Of a DNA stretch of 64,000 bases, positions 11,476-23,054 are shown piece by piece; the first letter of the stretch is position 1; each line of letters opens with the position of its first letter. The stretch covers positions 372,501 through 436,500 of the forward strand of contig JAUPFP010000082.1 in the NCBI GenBank assembly GCA_036925085.1, written 5' to 3'. Position numbers and translations under genes: made by a program. The notes under the pieces are model-generated. The model was not told the DNA's origin and did no database searches. It saw nothing but the letters and a program-made list of their open reading frames with translations. This stretch comes from Brachycybe producta. Taxonomy: Eukaryota; Arthropoda; Diplopoda; Playtdesmida; Andrognathidae.

Positions 11476-11827
11476 AGTCCGGAATGACGATAAACTAGGC
11501 CGCGATCGAGTGCGAACACTTGCCAAAAAAGTGGTGCATTTTGAGCCCCAATCTCTACTCGCTCTGCCTTGTAGAGTTAATTGTGGCGGACCAAATGTCA
11601 CTATATTTGCGGTATGTTGTCTCGCGGAGAGCTCTTACTTGCTGCCCCAAAACTGACTAAAAACGGTAAATTGGGGGCGAGAGAGAGTTCGTGGCTTGTG
11701 CCGTGTAAAGCTCTGCCAAAAGCGGCTGTCTGTTACATGTTTTTGCGGACAGAAGAGGATCTCCGTGATCATCTCTTCTGACCCTCTGCATTTTAGCAGT
11801 CTTGTCGTTTTAACGGTAAAGAGTGGC

Positions 11828-11948
11828 TTGAAACACGGACCCGAAGTGCCATGAACAACGACTAAACTCAGTCCCAATATAGAGTCGTTGGGCATGGCTT
11901 AAAACAGTTACACGGAAAATGACTGTGGTAATTCTGGAGCTAATACTA
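11828..11948 (+). pseudogene. 28S snippet joined to an 18S 5'-domain fragment
   Basis: Positions 11828-11842 match the 28S sequence CTTGAAACACGGACC found at about 26757-26771. From about 11868 to 11948 the sequence is a diverged copy of 18S 20574-20650, including ACTGTGGTAATTCTGGAGCT and GCTAATAC. The copy is repeated near 13154-13280 and 14113-14240, and at the matching places in IGS B. Confidence 0.85.
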
Positions 11949-12264
11949 TGTGGGGTCGCTATGGATGCTCATAGCGAAAGCGATGATCTTGGTGGAAGTA
12001 AATGAATGGATGTGAAATTGCAGAACACATTCAAAGGGAATCGGACATGGCGAAATAAGTGGTGCATTTCTGTGCCGTGTAAAGCTCTTCCAAAAGCGGC
12101 TGTCTGTTACATGGTTTTGCGGACAGAAGAAGATCTCTGTGATCATCTCCTCTGACCCTCTGCATTGCAGCAGTCTTGTCGCTTTAACGGTGAAGTAGTA
12201 CTGAAACACGGACAGAATGAAATGCACGGAAAAACACTAATCGAGATTCTCACTTGGTGGTGAA

Positions 12265-12351
12265 TAAAGAGTAACGTAGGTGTCCTGAGGCTTGCTCAAG
12301 AATAGGGCAAGGATATACAAGAGGTGTCTGTTAAGGTTACCAATGGTAACC
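12265..12351 (+). pseudogene. 28S fragment pair ending at a perfect hairpin
   Basis: Positions 12265-12285 match 28S 29461-29481 (AAAGAGTAACGTAGGTGTCC). A short piece like 28S CAAGAGGTGTC (about 29654) follows near 12319-12329, and then the hairpin GGTTACCAATGGTAACC. In 28S the two pieces lie about 170 nt apart, so the fragment has an internal deletion. Copies lie near 39640-39725 and 52335-52415. Confidence 0.8.
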
Positions 12352-13294
12352 TAACACATAGAGGGGCAGCTATGTGTAGTGGGTCTACCCACACGACCTG
12401 TTGCAGTCGGCTATCCTATCATGCTGCAAGGTGTGTGGTGGAGGCTCACGGCGGTGCGTGATGAAGGGCTTAGCGCACCCTTCTCAGCCGCCGTCAATGG
12501 TGATGACGATCTTGGTGGAAGTGAATGGATGTGAATTGCAGAACACATTCAAAGCATAGTGGATGACTATGTGTAGTGGGTCTACCCACACGAAGGCAGA
12601 CAAGCAGTTAATGAATAACCTGCCTAGAAAGACTAATCGAGATTCTCACTTGTGAATTGGTAAGCAGAAATGGCACACGGGTTACGGCGCCCGAATGATG
12701 GTTATCCGTGAACGACAGACTCCTATCGCTAAAGTCGTTGCATGGACTCACTTTTTGAAGTGAAAAAAAGTTAAAGTACAAACTTTTGAATGTCAAGGTG
12801 AAGAAATAGTCCGGAATGACGATAAACTAGGCCGCGATCGAGTGCGAACACTTGCCAAAAAAGTGGTGCATTTTGAGCCCCAATCTCTACTCGCTCTGCC
12901 TTGTAGAGTTAATTGTGGCGGACCAAATGTCACTATATTTGCGGTATGTTGTCTCGCGGAGAGCTCTTACTTGCTGCCCCAAAACTGACTGAAAACGGTA
13001 AATTGGGGGCGAGAGAGAGTTCGTGGCTTGTGCCGTGTGAAGCTCTGCCGAAAGCGGCTGTCTGTTACATGTCTTTGCGGACAGAAGAGGATCTCCGTGA
13101 TCATCTCTTCTGACCCTCTGCATCGCAGCAGTCTTGTCGCTTCAACGGTAAAGAGTGGCTTGAAACACGGACCCGAAGTGCCATGAACAACGACTAAACT
13201 CAGTCCCAATATAGAGTCGTTGGGCATGGCTTAAAACAGTTACACGGAAAATGACTGTGGTAATTCTGGAGCTAATACTATGTGGGGTCGCTAT

Positions 13295-13542
13295 GGATGC
13301 TCATAGCGAAAGCGATGATCTTGGTGGAAGTAAATGAATGGATGTGAAATTGCAGAACACATTCAATGGAAACGGACATGGCGAAATAAGTGGTGCCGTG
13401 TAAAACTGTGGTAATTCTGGATGCTCATAGCGAAAGCGATGATCTTGGTGGAAGTAAATGAATGGATGTGAAATTGCAGAACACATTCAATGGAAACGGA
13501 CATGGCGAAATAAGTGGTGCCGTGTAAAACTCTGCCAAATTC
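13295..13542. repeat. 124-bp chimeric sub-repeat, two copies
   Basis: A 124-bp unit starts at 13295 and 13419. In order it holds an 18S piece (ACTGTGGTAATTCTGGA, at the unit boundary), a 28S piece (GATCTTGGTGGAAGTA, 28S near 27627), a 5.8S piece (GAATTGCAGAACACATT with one inserted A) and a 28S piece like 28999-29020 (CGGACATGGCGAAATAAG against CGGACTTGGCGAAATCAG). All are in sense orientation. Confidence 0.9.
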
Positions 13543-14253
13543 GGCTGTCTGTTTAATGTTTATGCGGACAGAAGAAGATCTCCGTGATCGTCTTATCTGA
13601 CCCTCTGCATTTTAGCAGTCTTGTCGTTTTAACGGTAAAGAGTGGTATTGAAACACGGACAGTGAAAGTGATTTGCGTGTTTACATAAAGTGTTAGTGTG
13701 TGGGGTTCACTTTATGTAAGCAGAAAAAGTTAAAGTACAAACTTTTGAATTCCAAGGTGAAGAAACAGTCCGGAATGACGATAAACTAGGCCGCGATCGA
13801 GTGCGAACACTTGCCAAAAAAGTGGTGCATTTTGAGCCCCAATCTCTACTCGCTCTGCCTTGTAGAGTTAATTGTGGCGGACCAAATGTCACTATATTTG
13901 CGGTATGTTGTCTCGCGGAGAGCTCTTACTTGCTGCCCCAAAACTGACTGAAAACGGTAAATTGGGGGCGAGAGAGAGTTCGTGGCTTGTGCCGTGTGAA
14001 GCTCTGCCGAAAGCGGCTGTCTGTTACATGTCTTTGCGGACAGAAGAGGATCTCCGTGATCATCTCTTCTGACCCTCTGCATCGCAGCAGTCTTGTCGCT
14101 TCAACGGTAAAGAGTGGCTTGAAACACGGACCCGAAGTGCCATGAACAACGACTAAACTCAGTCCCAATATAGAGTCGTTGGGCATGGCTTAAAACAGTT
14201 ACACGGAAAATGACTGTGGTAATTCTGGAGCTAATACTATGTGGGGTCGCTAT

Positions 14254-14625
14254 GGATGCTCATAGCGAAAGCGATGATCTTGGTGGAAGTAAATGAATGG
14301 ATGTGAAATTGCAGAACACATTCAATGGAAACGGACATGGCGAAATAAGTGGTGCCGTGTAAAACTGTGGTAATTCTGGATGCTCATAGCGAAAGCGATG
14401 ATCTTGGTGGAAGTAAATGAATGGATGTGAAATTGCAGAACACATTCAATGGAAACGGACATGGCGAAATAAGTGGTGCCGTGTAAAACTGTGGTAATTC
14501 TGGATGCTCATAGCGAAAGCGATGATCTTGGTGGAAGTAAATGAATGGATGTGAAATTGCAGAACACATTCAATGGAAACGGACATGGCGAAATAAGTGG
14601 TGCCGTGTAAAACTCTGCCAAATTC
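14254..14625. repeat. 124-bp chimeric sub-repeat, three copies
   Basis: The 18S/28S/5.8S/28S chimeric unit described at 13295 recurs here at 14254, 14378 and 14502. The neighbouring block IV unit has two copies, so the copy number has changed by exactly one 124-bp step, as expected from slippage or unequal exchange. Confidence 0.9.
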
Positions 14626-15332
14626 GGCTGTCTGTTTAATGTTTATGCGGACAGAAGAAGATCTCCGTGATCGTCTTATCTGACCCTCTGCATTTTAGCA
14701 GTCTTGTCGTTTTAACGGTAAAGAGTGGTATTGAAACACGGACAGTGAAAGTGATTTGCGTGTTTACATAAAGTGTTAGTGTGTGGGGTTCACTTTATGT
14801 AAGCAGAAAAAGTTAAAGTACAAACTTTTGAATTCCAAGGTGAAGAAACAGTCCGGAATGACGATAAACTAGGCCGCGATTGAGTGCGAACACTTGCCAA
14901 AAAAGTGGTGCATTTTGAGCCCCAATCTCTACTCGCTCTGCCTTGTAGAGTTAATTGTGGCGGACCAAATGTCACTATATTTGCGGTGTGTTGTCTCGCG
15001 GAGAGCTCTTACTTGCTGCCCTAAAACTGACTAAAAACGGTAAATTGGGGGCGAGAGAGAGTTCGTGGCTTGTGCCGTGTAAAGCTCTGCCAAAAGCGGC
15101 TGTCTGTTACATGTTTTTGCGGACAGAAGAGGATCTCCGTGATCATCTCTTCTGACCCTCTGCATTTTAGCAGTCTTGTCGTTTTAACGGTAAAGAGTGG
15201 TATTGAAACACGGACCGTGAAAGTGATTTGCGTGTTTACATAAAGTGTTATGTAAGCAGAAAAAGTTTAAGTACAAACTTTTGAATTCCAAGGTGAAGAA
15301 ACTGTCCGGAATGACGATAAACTAGGGGGCTG

Positions 15333-15614
15333 GCGGTGTCGCAATGCGCGCACTGGGAGTCTGACTCCTATCGAAGCTCCACGTGAGCCTTGACGTCCGC
15401 AATAATGGGGGGTTTATCACAGCAGACAGAGATGCAAGCGGTGTCGCAATGCGCGCACTGGGAGTCTGACTCCTATCGAAGCTCCACGTGAGCCGAGACG
15501 TTATGCGGGCTGTCAGGGCGGGGGGTTATTCACAGCATTTGTCAGTAGCAGGCGGTGTCGCAATGCGCGCACTGGGAGTCTGACTCCTATCGGAGCTCCA
15601 CGTGAGCCGAGACG
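15333..15614. repeat. Trio of 62-bp palindromic repeats, IGS A
   Basis: Three near-identical copies of 62-63 bp start at 15333, 15438 and 15552, separated by unrelated spacers of about 40-50 bp. Each has GCGGTGTCGCAATGCGCGCA, the near-perfect palindrome GGAGTCTGACTCC and an E-box-like CACGTG. The copies are far more alike than their spacers, which suggests a constraint or recent exchange. A weak resemblance to 28S near 26019-26035 (AGTCCTATCGAA) may point to its origin. A protein-binding role is only a guess. Confidence 0.85.
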
Positions 15615-18600
15615 CCTTGCAATACCTGACCAACCTTTATGAACTTGTTTCACAGTGAGAGTTTAAAAAGCTCGATGAAAGACAGATCTTGCACGGCACA
15701 CTATATGCAATTGTGCACAAGTATTATATCTTGAGCCCTTTGCAGATTGTACTGAAACAGATCCTGGTCTCTGATAAATCTTTCTTTAAGAAAGGAAAGC
15801 ACGCCTGTTTGATGCTTTTGCGGACAGAAAATGGTCTCCCTTGACTCGTGCGTCGGAACAAAATTCGATGAGAATCGTACAACTTACCGGGACTCGGTCG
15901 ATACTCTTATCTTCCACCCTCGTTGTCTCGAAAACCTGTTCACTACGATAGCATAAGCGAGTCATTTACAAGGGGGTATCTCCTCTGACCCACTGCGTTG
16001 CAGACCGTCGCTTTATCCGAGAGTCTCTTTCGACTTTCTGCCTTAGTGCATATAACAGTTTGGTATTTATACATCGTGTTTCATGAACCAATTTTGGGTT
16101 GTAAATCGTGAGCGCAGGCACGTATTCTCGAAAGGCCATATGAACACAGTATTTTACCGTGACTTTATTGTGTACTCTGGTAGGAACTGATGGAGATTTT
16201 CTCTTTGCGAGAAAAAGAAGCACGCCTGTTTGATGCTTTTGCGGACAGAATTTGGTCCCCCTTGACTCGTGCGTCGGAACAAACTTCGATGAGAATCGTA
16301 CAACTTACCGGGACTCGGTCGATAGCCTTATCTTCCACCCTCGTTGTCTCGAAAACCTGTTCACTACGATTGCATATGCGAGTCATTTTAACGGGGATTC
16401 TACTCTGACCCACTGCATTGCCAGTCCCCGTCGCTTCGACTCTGAAGTTTTTCTCTTTTGCTGCCTTAACACACATATAAGCAGTTCGAAATACATGGTA
16501 AACTTATATACTTCTTGCTCTATGAACTGATTTCCAATGAGAAGCGTGAGCACAGGCACGTATTCTCGGGAAAAGACGTTCTCCAAATGGGCCCAATAGA
16601 GTATATTCTACTGTGGTAGTTCTGTGGTTATGATGATGCTCTGGTAGAAACTGCGAAAACTTTGGTTGTTCTCGAACACACTCATGCGTCTGATTCTAAC
16701 CTTGAGGGAGAATAAAAAGCACGCCTGTTTAATGTTTTTGCGGACAGAAAAAGTGTTAACTTTGACGTCGTCGTGCTACGAAGTCATTTTAACAGTATCT
16801 CTTCTGACCCTCTGCATTGCATGTTTCGCTTTGACTCTGAAGTAATTCTCTCGGTCTTGCTGCCTTAACACACATATAAGCAGTTCGAAATACATGGTAA
16901 ACATATACTTCTTGCTCTATGAACTGATTTCCAATGAGTAATGAACGTCATCTTGTAGACGCATTCTCGCGAAAGACGTTCTCCAAATGGGCCCAATAGA
17001 GTATATTCTACCGTGGTAGTTCTGTGGTTATGATGCTTTGGTGGAAACTGCGAGAACTTTGGTTATTCTCGAACAAATACTCATGAGTCTGAATCTAACC
17101 TTGAGAGAGAATGAAAAGCACGCCTGTTTAATGTTTTTGCGGACAGAAAAAGTGTTAACTTTGACGTCGTCGTGCTACGAAGTCATTTTAACGGTATCTC
17201 TTCTGACCCTCTGCATTGCATGTGTTGCTTTGAATCCGAAGTTATTCTCTCGGTCTTGCTGCCTTAACACACATATAAGCAGTTCGAAATACATGGTAAA
17301 CTTATATACTTCTTGCTCTATGAACTGATTTCCAATGAGAAGCGTGAGCGCAGGCACGTATTCTCGGGAAAAGACGTTCTCCAAATGGGCCCAATAGAGT
17401 ATATTCTACCGTGGTAGTTCTGTGGTTATGATGATGCTCTGGTAGAAACTGCGAGAACTTTGGTTATTCTCGAACACACTCATGCGTCTGATTCTAACCT
17501 TGAGGGAGAATAAAAAGCACGCCTGTTTAATGTTTTTGCGGACAGAAAAAGTGTTAACTTTGACGTCGTGCTACGAAGTCATTTTAACAGTATCTCTTCT
17601 GACCCTCTGCATTGCATGTTTCGCTTTGACTCTGAAGTAATTCTCTCGGTCTTGCTGCCTTAACACACATATAAGCAGTTCGAAATACATGGTAAACTTA
17701 TATACTTCTTGCTCTATGAACTGATTTCCAATGAGTAATGAACGTCATCTTGTAGACGCACTCTCGCGAAAGACGTTCTCCAAATGGGCCCAATAGAGTA
17801 TATTCTACCGTGGTAGTTCTGTGGTTATGATGATGCTCTGGTAGAAACCGTGAGAACTTTGGTTATTCTCAAACAAATACTCATGCGTCTGAATCTAACC
17901 TTGAGGGAGAATAAAAAGCACGCCTGTTTGATGCTTTTGCGGACAGAGAAGGTCCCCCTTGACTCGTGCGTCGGAACAAACTTCGATGAGAACCGTACAA
18001 CTTACCGGGATTCGGTCGATACTCTTATCTTCCACCCTCGTTGTCTCGAAAACCGTTCACCACGATTGCATATGCGAGTCATATTCACGGGGATTCTCCT
18101 CTGACCCACTGCATGGCAGACCATTGCTTTGACTAATGTTTTCTCGTCTTGCTGCCTTAACACAGTAGCAGTTCGATTTGGTACACTTATACTCGTGCTC
18201 GAACAAATGCCTTTGAGAATCGTGAGTCGCAACACGTGTAATCTCATAAAGTTCGCCAAATGGGCACGAAAGAGTATATTTTACCGTCGTTCTGCGGTGC
18301 TCTGGTAGGAACCGAGACTTTGGTTATTCTCCAACACACACTCGTGTGTCTGAATCTAACCTTGAGGGAAAATAAAAAGCACGCCTGTTTGATGCTTTTG
18401 CGGACAGAAGGTCCCCCTTGACTCGTGCGTCGGAACAAACTTCGATGAGAATCGTACAACCCACCGGGATTCGGTCGATACTCTTATCTTCCACCCTCGT
18501 TGTCTCGAAAACTGTTCACTACGATTGCATATGCGAGTCATATTCACGGGGATTCTCCTCTGACCCACTGCATGGCAGACCGTTGCTTTGACTAAGGTTT

Positions 18601-18831
18601 TCTCGTCTTGCTGCCTTAACACAGTAGCAGTTCGATTTGGTAAACTTATACTCGTGCTCGAACAAATGCCATTGAGAATCGTGAGTCGCAACACGTGTAA
18701 TCTCATAAAGTTCGCCAAATGGGCACGAAAGAGTATATTTTACCGTCGTTCTGCAGTGCTCTGGTAGGAACCGAGACTTTGGTTATTCTCACCCTCGTGT
18801 GTCTGATTCTTTCCCATGAGAAAGAAGAATA
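15615..18831. repeat. Block V: repeats of about 0.4 kb, IGS A
   Basis: After about 180 bp of unique sequence (15615-15800), segments of about 400 bp recur, marked by GCACGCCTGTTTAATGTTTT or GCACGCCTGTTTGATGCTTT near 15798, 16219, 16720, 17116, 17516, 17917 and 18378. Each passes into TGCGGACAGA, an interior of either a short AAAAGTGTTAAC type or a long CCCCCTTGACTCG type, and a right end TCTGACCC(T/A)CTGCA. A tail with CACACATATAAGCAG, CCAAATGGGC and AGAGTATATT follows in many copies. I recognise no rRNA fragment or gene. The long interior is shared with block III and is the site of one recombination junction in IGS B. Confidence 0.87.
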
Positions 18832-20402
18832 AAGATTAAGCCGTGCAAGGGAATCTGGTTAACAATTTTCCAGAACTTGGTTGCAGGGATCGCCCGTGAG
18901 TCCTTCGGAGACTTTCGGCGAAAGGGCCTGAGAGACTAACGTCTTCTGTTTGTGTAAGTCTGACTGCATCTCCCCCGAGAGGGACCAAGAGTCAGCGATA
19001 AGCACCGCACTCGTTGCGGTGTCAGGTACCTCCGTCGAACTATAAGTATCCGGGGCAGGGAGTACGATTCTCGCACCAGGCCAAAGAAAATCTGTTTGAC
19101 AGTTTTCCAGAACTTGGTTGAAGTCATCGCCCGTGAGTCCTTCGGAGACTTTCGGCGAAAGGGCCTGAGAGACTAACCGTCTTCTGTTTGTGTAAGTCTG
19201 ACTGCATCTCCCCCGAGAGGGACCAAGAGTCAGCGATAAGCACCGCATTCGTTGCGGTGTCAGGTACCTCCGTCGAACTATAAGTCTCCGGGGCAGGGAG
19301 TACGACTCTCGCACCATGTTCTAACTAACGCTGCGTGCGTGCTTGGTGAGTCTGATTCTTTCTCGTGAGGGGGAAAAAAAGATTAAGCCGTGCAAGGGAA
19401 TCTGGTTAACAATTTTCCAGAACTTGGTTGCAGGGATCGCCCGTGAGTCCTTCGGAGACTTTCGGCGAAAGGGCCTGAGAGACTAACGTCTTCTGTTTGT
19501 AAGTCTGACTGCATCTCCCCCGAGAGGGACCAAGAGTCAGCGAGAAGCACCGCACTCGTTTCGGTGTCAGGTACCTCCGTCGAACTATAAGTATCCGGGG
19601 CAGGGAGTACGATTCTCGCACCAGGCCAAAGAAAATCTGTTTGACAGTTTTCCAGAACTTGGTTGAAGTCATCGACCGTGAGTCCTTCGGAGACTTTCGG
19701 CGAAAGGGCCTGAGAGACTAACGTCTTCTGTTTGTGTAAGTCTGACTGCATCTCCCCCGAGAGGGACCAAGAGTCAGCGATAAGCACCGCACTCGTTGCG
19801 GTGTCAGGTACCTCCGTCGAACTATAAGTCTCCGGGGCAGGGAGTACGACTCTCGCACCATGTTCTAACTAACGCTGCGTGCGTGATTGGTGAGTTTGTT
19901 CTTTCTCATGAGGGAAGAATAAAGATTAAGCCGTGCAAGGGAATCTGGTTAACAATTTTCCAGAACTTGGTTGCAGGGATCGCCCGTGAGTCCTTCGGAG
20001 ACTTTCGGCGAAAGGGCCTGAGAGACTAACGTCTTCTGTTTGTGTAAGTCTGACTGCATCTCCCCCGAGAGGGACCAAGAGTCAGCGATAAGCACCGCAC
20101 TTGTTGCGGTGTCAGGTACCTTCGTCGAACTATAAGTATCCGGGGCAGGGAGTACGATTCTCGCACCAGGCCAAAGAAAATCTGTTTGACAGTTTTCCTG
20201 AACTTGGTTGAAGTCATCGCCCGTGAGTCCTTCGGAGACTTTCGGCGAAAGGGCCTGAGAGACTAACGTCTTCTGTTTGTGTAAGTCTGACTGCATCTCC
20301 CCCGAGAGGGACCAAGAGTCAGCGATAAGCACCGCACTCGTTGCGGTGTCAGGTACCTCCGTCGAACTATAAGTCTCCGGGGCAGGGAGTACGACTCTCT
20401 TA
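18832..20402 (+). repeat. Block VI: six 28S-derived half-repeats upstream of 18S, IGS A
   Basis: Three double units begin at 18832, 19379 and 19922 (547, 543 and about 481 bp). Each holds two half-repeats of about 236 bp. Every half-repeat is a shortened sense copy of 28S about 27884-28235: GGGAATCTGGTTAA, GATCGCCCGTGA, GTAAGTCTGACTG, CCAAGAGTCAGCGA, AAGCACCGCAC and GATTCTCGCACC are all kept in order, while about 110 nt of a 28S variable stretch is missing. Each double unit opens with AAGATTAAGCCGTGCAAG, a copy of the 18S 5' region (AAGATTAAGCCATGCAAG near 20510), fused to the 28S piece at a shared AAG. Being next to 18S, the block is probably part of the 5' external transcribed spacer. Confidence 0.92.
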
Positions 20403-20468
20403 CCAAGTTCAAACTAAAGCTGCGTGCTTGCATCGTGAGACATGCAAAAAGCACATGAGAGAGGCAGC
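20403..20468 (+). other. Leader immediately before 18S
   Basis: This short non-repeated stretch lies between the 28S-derived half-repeats and the 18S gene. It is identical to 62401-62466 and holds an imperfect palindrome around CATGCAAAAAGCACATG. It is presumably the 3' end of the 5' external transcribed spacer. I see no promoter-like element in it. Confidence 0.6.
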
Positions 20469-22394
20469 TACACTGGTTGATCCTGCCAGTAGTCATATGC
20501 TCGTCTCAAAGATTAAGCCATGCAAGTGTAAGTACGGTCCATGAAAGTCTGGGCCTACCGCAAACTGCTCACTAACTCAGTCTCAATATAGTCGCTGGTC
20601 ACGACTATAAACAGTTAAACGGATAACTGTGGTAATTCTGGAGCTAATACGATGATGAGGCAGAACCCGTGAACTATGAGTGAGATCACCCTCGATCACC
20701 GGTGCCGTTTTCAGAAACCCCGCTTTTTGGAACGCACCAAGAACGTAAGTGAATCTCGCGAAACGGCCGATCACCGATCAACCGAGTCGTCCTCGCGACA
20801 CTCGCGGTGACATTTCGAGAAACGGGTCTGCCTTATCAACCTTAGACGGTGTAGCCATTGTTTCTCGTAGTGCTCACGAGTACCGGGGAATCAGTGTTCG
20901 ATACCGGAGAGGGAGCACGAGAAACGGCTACCACATCTAAGGAAGGCAGCAGGCACGCAAATTACTCAATGCTGGCTCAGTGAAGTAGTGACGATAAATA
21001 ACGATGCGGAACTCGATCGAGGCTCCGTTTATCGGAATGAGTTGATGTCAAATCTCTTTCCGAGAAGCTACTGGAGGGCAAGCCTAGTGCCAGCAGCCGC
21101 GGTAACTCTAGCTCCAGTAGCATATATTAAAGTTGTTGCGGTTAAAAAGCTCGTAGTCGATTCTGGGTCGGTCCGCCGCAATCTGCAGCTATCGTTCGTT
21201 CCTTCTCGATTCTCCTTTCTCGACCCCGAAAAAGAATGAGTTTGGTTATTCCGTGCGTGTGTGACTCCGTGTCATTGCGTGTGGGTTTTCCCTACTTCAT
21301 TTCTTCTAGGGAGAAGAATGTGTTTATCTGTTGGTTATCGTTCGTTAGAGGCTGTTGCGAAACGAGGACCGCACCTAGGACGGATGACGGATAGGAGCCC
21401 GTCCTCTCTGTGACGGTTCTAACAATTCGCCCTGCTTCCATTGCCCCCGCCATCGTGTGTGCGTGCGCTCACTCGTTTAGATGTACGTGTTACTGCCTTG
21501 TTTGTGTTCGCACTCACACAGTTCATTACATCTCTTCTGTTCGTGATGCCACCACACTTACCGATGGAAAGGGTGGTAAAAATGGACTCAAAGCTTGTGG
21601 CCGTTAAACTGTGAAAAAACAGAGTGTGTCGGGTTTTTCTTTCCCGTAAGTGTTCATCCGTCGGAGTTACTTTGACAAAATCTCAATGCTCAAAGTAGGC
21701 TCTCGCAAATTACGTTGAACTATGCCTGAAAGATACAAGCATGGAATAACGAAGACGACCTCCCGAATAAGATTGAACGGTAGCATATAATTTTATTTCG
21801 GTCTAAAGAGGTCACGATCTTCTCGTTGGTCTTGATCCAATAAAAAGCCACCTAGTCCGATGCGCGGTCTCTACCCGAATCTAAAAGACGTCGATTTGTT
21901 ACGGAACACAACCTCGCACTCTCGCATCTGCGATTGCCGTGTTGCTGTGGAACTAGTGAACTTCGTCTTATTTACGGATGAACCGTCGCCGGGCGCCAAA
22001 CCTCTTTGATGCGGGGAGAGCTCGCCACTTACCGTCGCACACACAATCCTAGCGATTGTTGTTGTGACGTGCGTGGCATTCTACGGGCTCTCCATCGATG
22101 CATCGCAAAGGGGAGGTAATGTTCAAAAGGGACAGACGGGGGCAAACGTATTACGGGGCGAGAGGTGAAATTCGAAGACCCTCGTAAGACGACCAAGAGC
22201 GAAAGCATTTGCCAAGAATGTTTTCTTTGATCAAGAGCGAAAGTTAGAGGATCGAAGGCGATCAGATACCGCCCTAGTTCTAACCATAAACGATGCCAAC
22301 CAGCAATCCGCCGTGGTTCCTCCAATGACCCGGTGGGCAACTATTCCTCGGGAAACCAAAGTTTTTGGGTTCCGGGGGTAGTATGGTCGCAAAA

Positions 22395-22442
<48 letters not shown>

Positions 22443-23010
22443 GCGGCTTAATTTGACTCAACACGGGAAAACTTACCCGGCCCGGACACTGCAAGGATTG
22501 ACAGATTGAAAGCTCTTTCATGATTCAGTGGTTGGTGGTGCATGGCCGTTCTTAGTTGGTGGGGTGACTTGTCTGCTTGATTGCGATAACGAACGAGACT
22601 CCAGCCTGCTAATTAGACCGACGACCCTCGTCACTTCGGGAGCAACCCTACTTCGCATCTTGGCATTGAGGCCCATGTCTCCTTGCTAGCGGGGTTTGTG
22701 TTTGTCTCTCGTCGATCGACGAACAGGGCGCTCGGCAAAAAATACCAACTTCTTAGAGGGACGGGAGGCGTCTAGCCTTACGAGAACGAGCAATAACAGG
22801 TCTGTGATGCCCTTAGATGTCCGGGGCCGCACGCGTGCTACAATGTGGGACGCATCGCGTCCATTCTCGAGAGCCCAGCTCGAGAGAGTTACCCTTCTTC
22901 GAGGGGGTAACCGCTGAAATTCCAAAGTACGTGATTGGGACTGTGGCTTGCCAACTTTCCCACACGAACCTGGAATTCCTAGTAGCCGTGAGTCACTATC
23001 TCGTGGAGAT

Positions 23011-23054
<44 letters not shown>

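Larger units (their letters stand above)
10996..15332. repeat. Block IV: mosaic repeats of rRNA fragments, IGS A
   Basis: Units of 1,332, 959 and 1,083 bp are marked by CACTTGCCAAAAAAGTGGTG near 11518, 12850, 13809 and 14892. They combine short sense-strand pieces of 18S, 5.8S and 28S with non-rRNA linkers. Many linkers carry the TGCGGACAGA...TCTGACCCTCTGCA segment. Unit length varies mainly with the number of 124-bp sub-repeats. Hairpins CACATAG/CTATGTG (near 11002 and 12355) and GGTTACC/GGTAACC border several fragments. The clearest fragments are listed separately. Confidence 0.88.

Noticed and set aside
15333-15614. 18S or 28S origin of the 62-bp trio
   Set aside because: Only short resemblances to 28S (GGTGTCGCAA near 27176, AGTCCTATCGAA near 26024) are visible. 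They are too short to list it among the rRNA fragments.
18859-19317. Minus-strand open frame of 152 codons near the 18S gene
   Set aside because: It lies antisense to 28S-derived half-repeats. The same frame can be traced partly to the 28S gene itself, so it is a shadow of rRNA.
10996-20402. A 5S rRNA or tRNA gene linked to the IGS
   Set aside because: I looked for the 5S internal promoter region and for tRNA T-arm and anticodon-arm patterns. Nothing convincing turned up on either strand.
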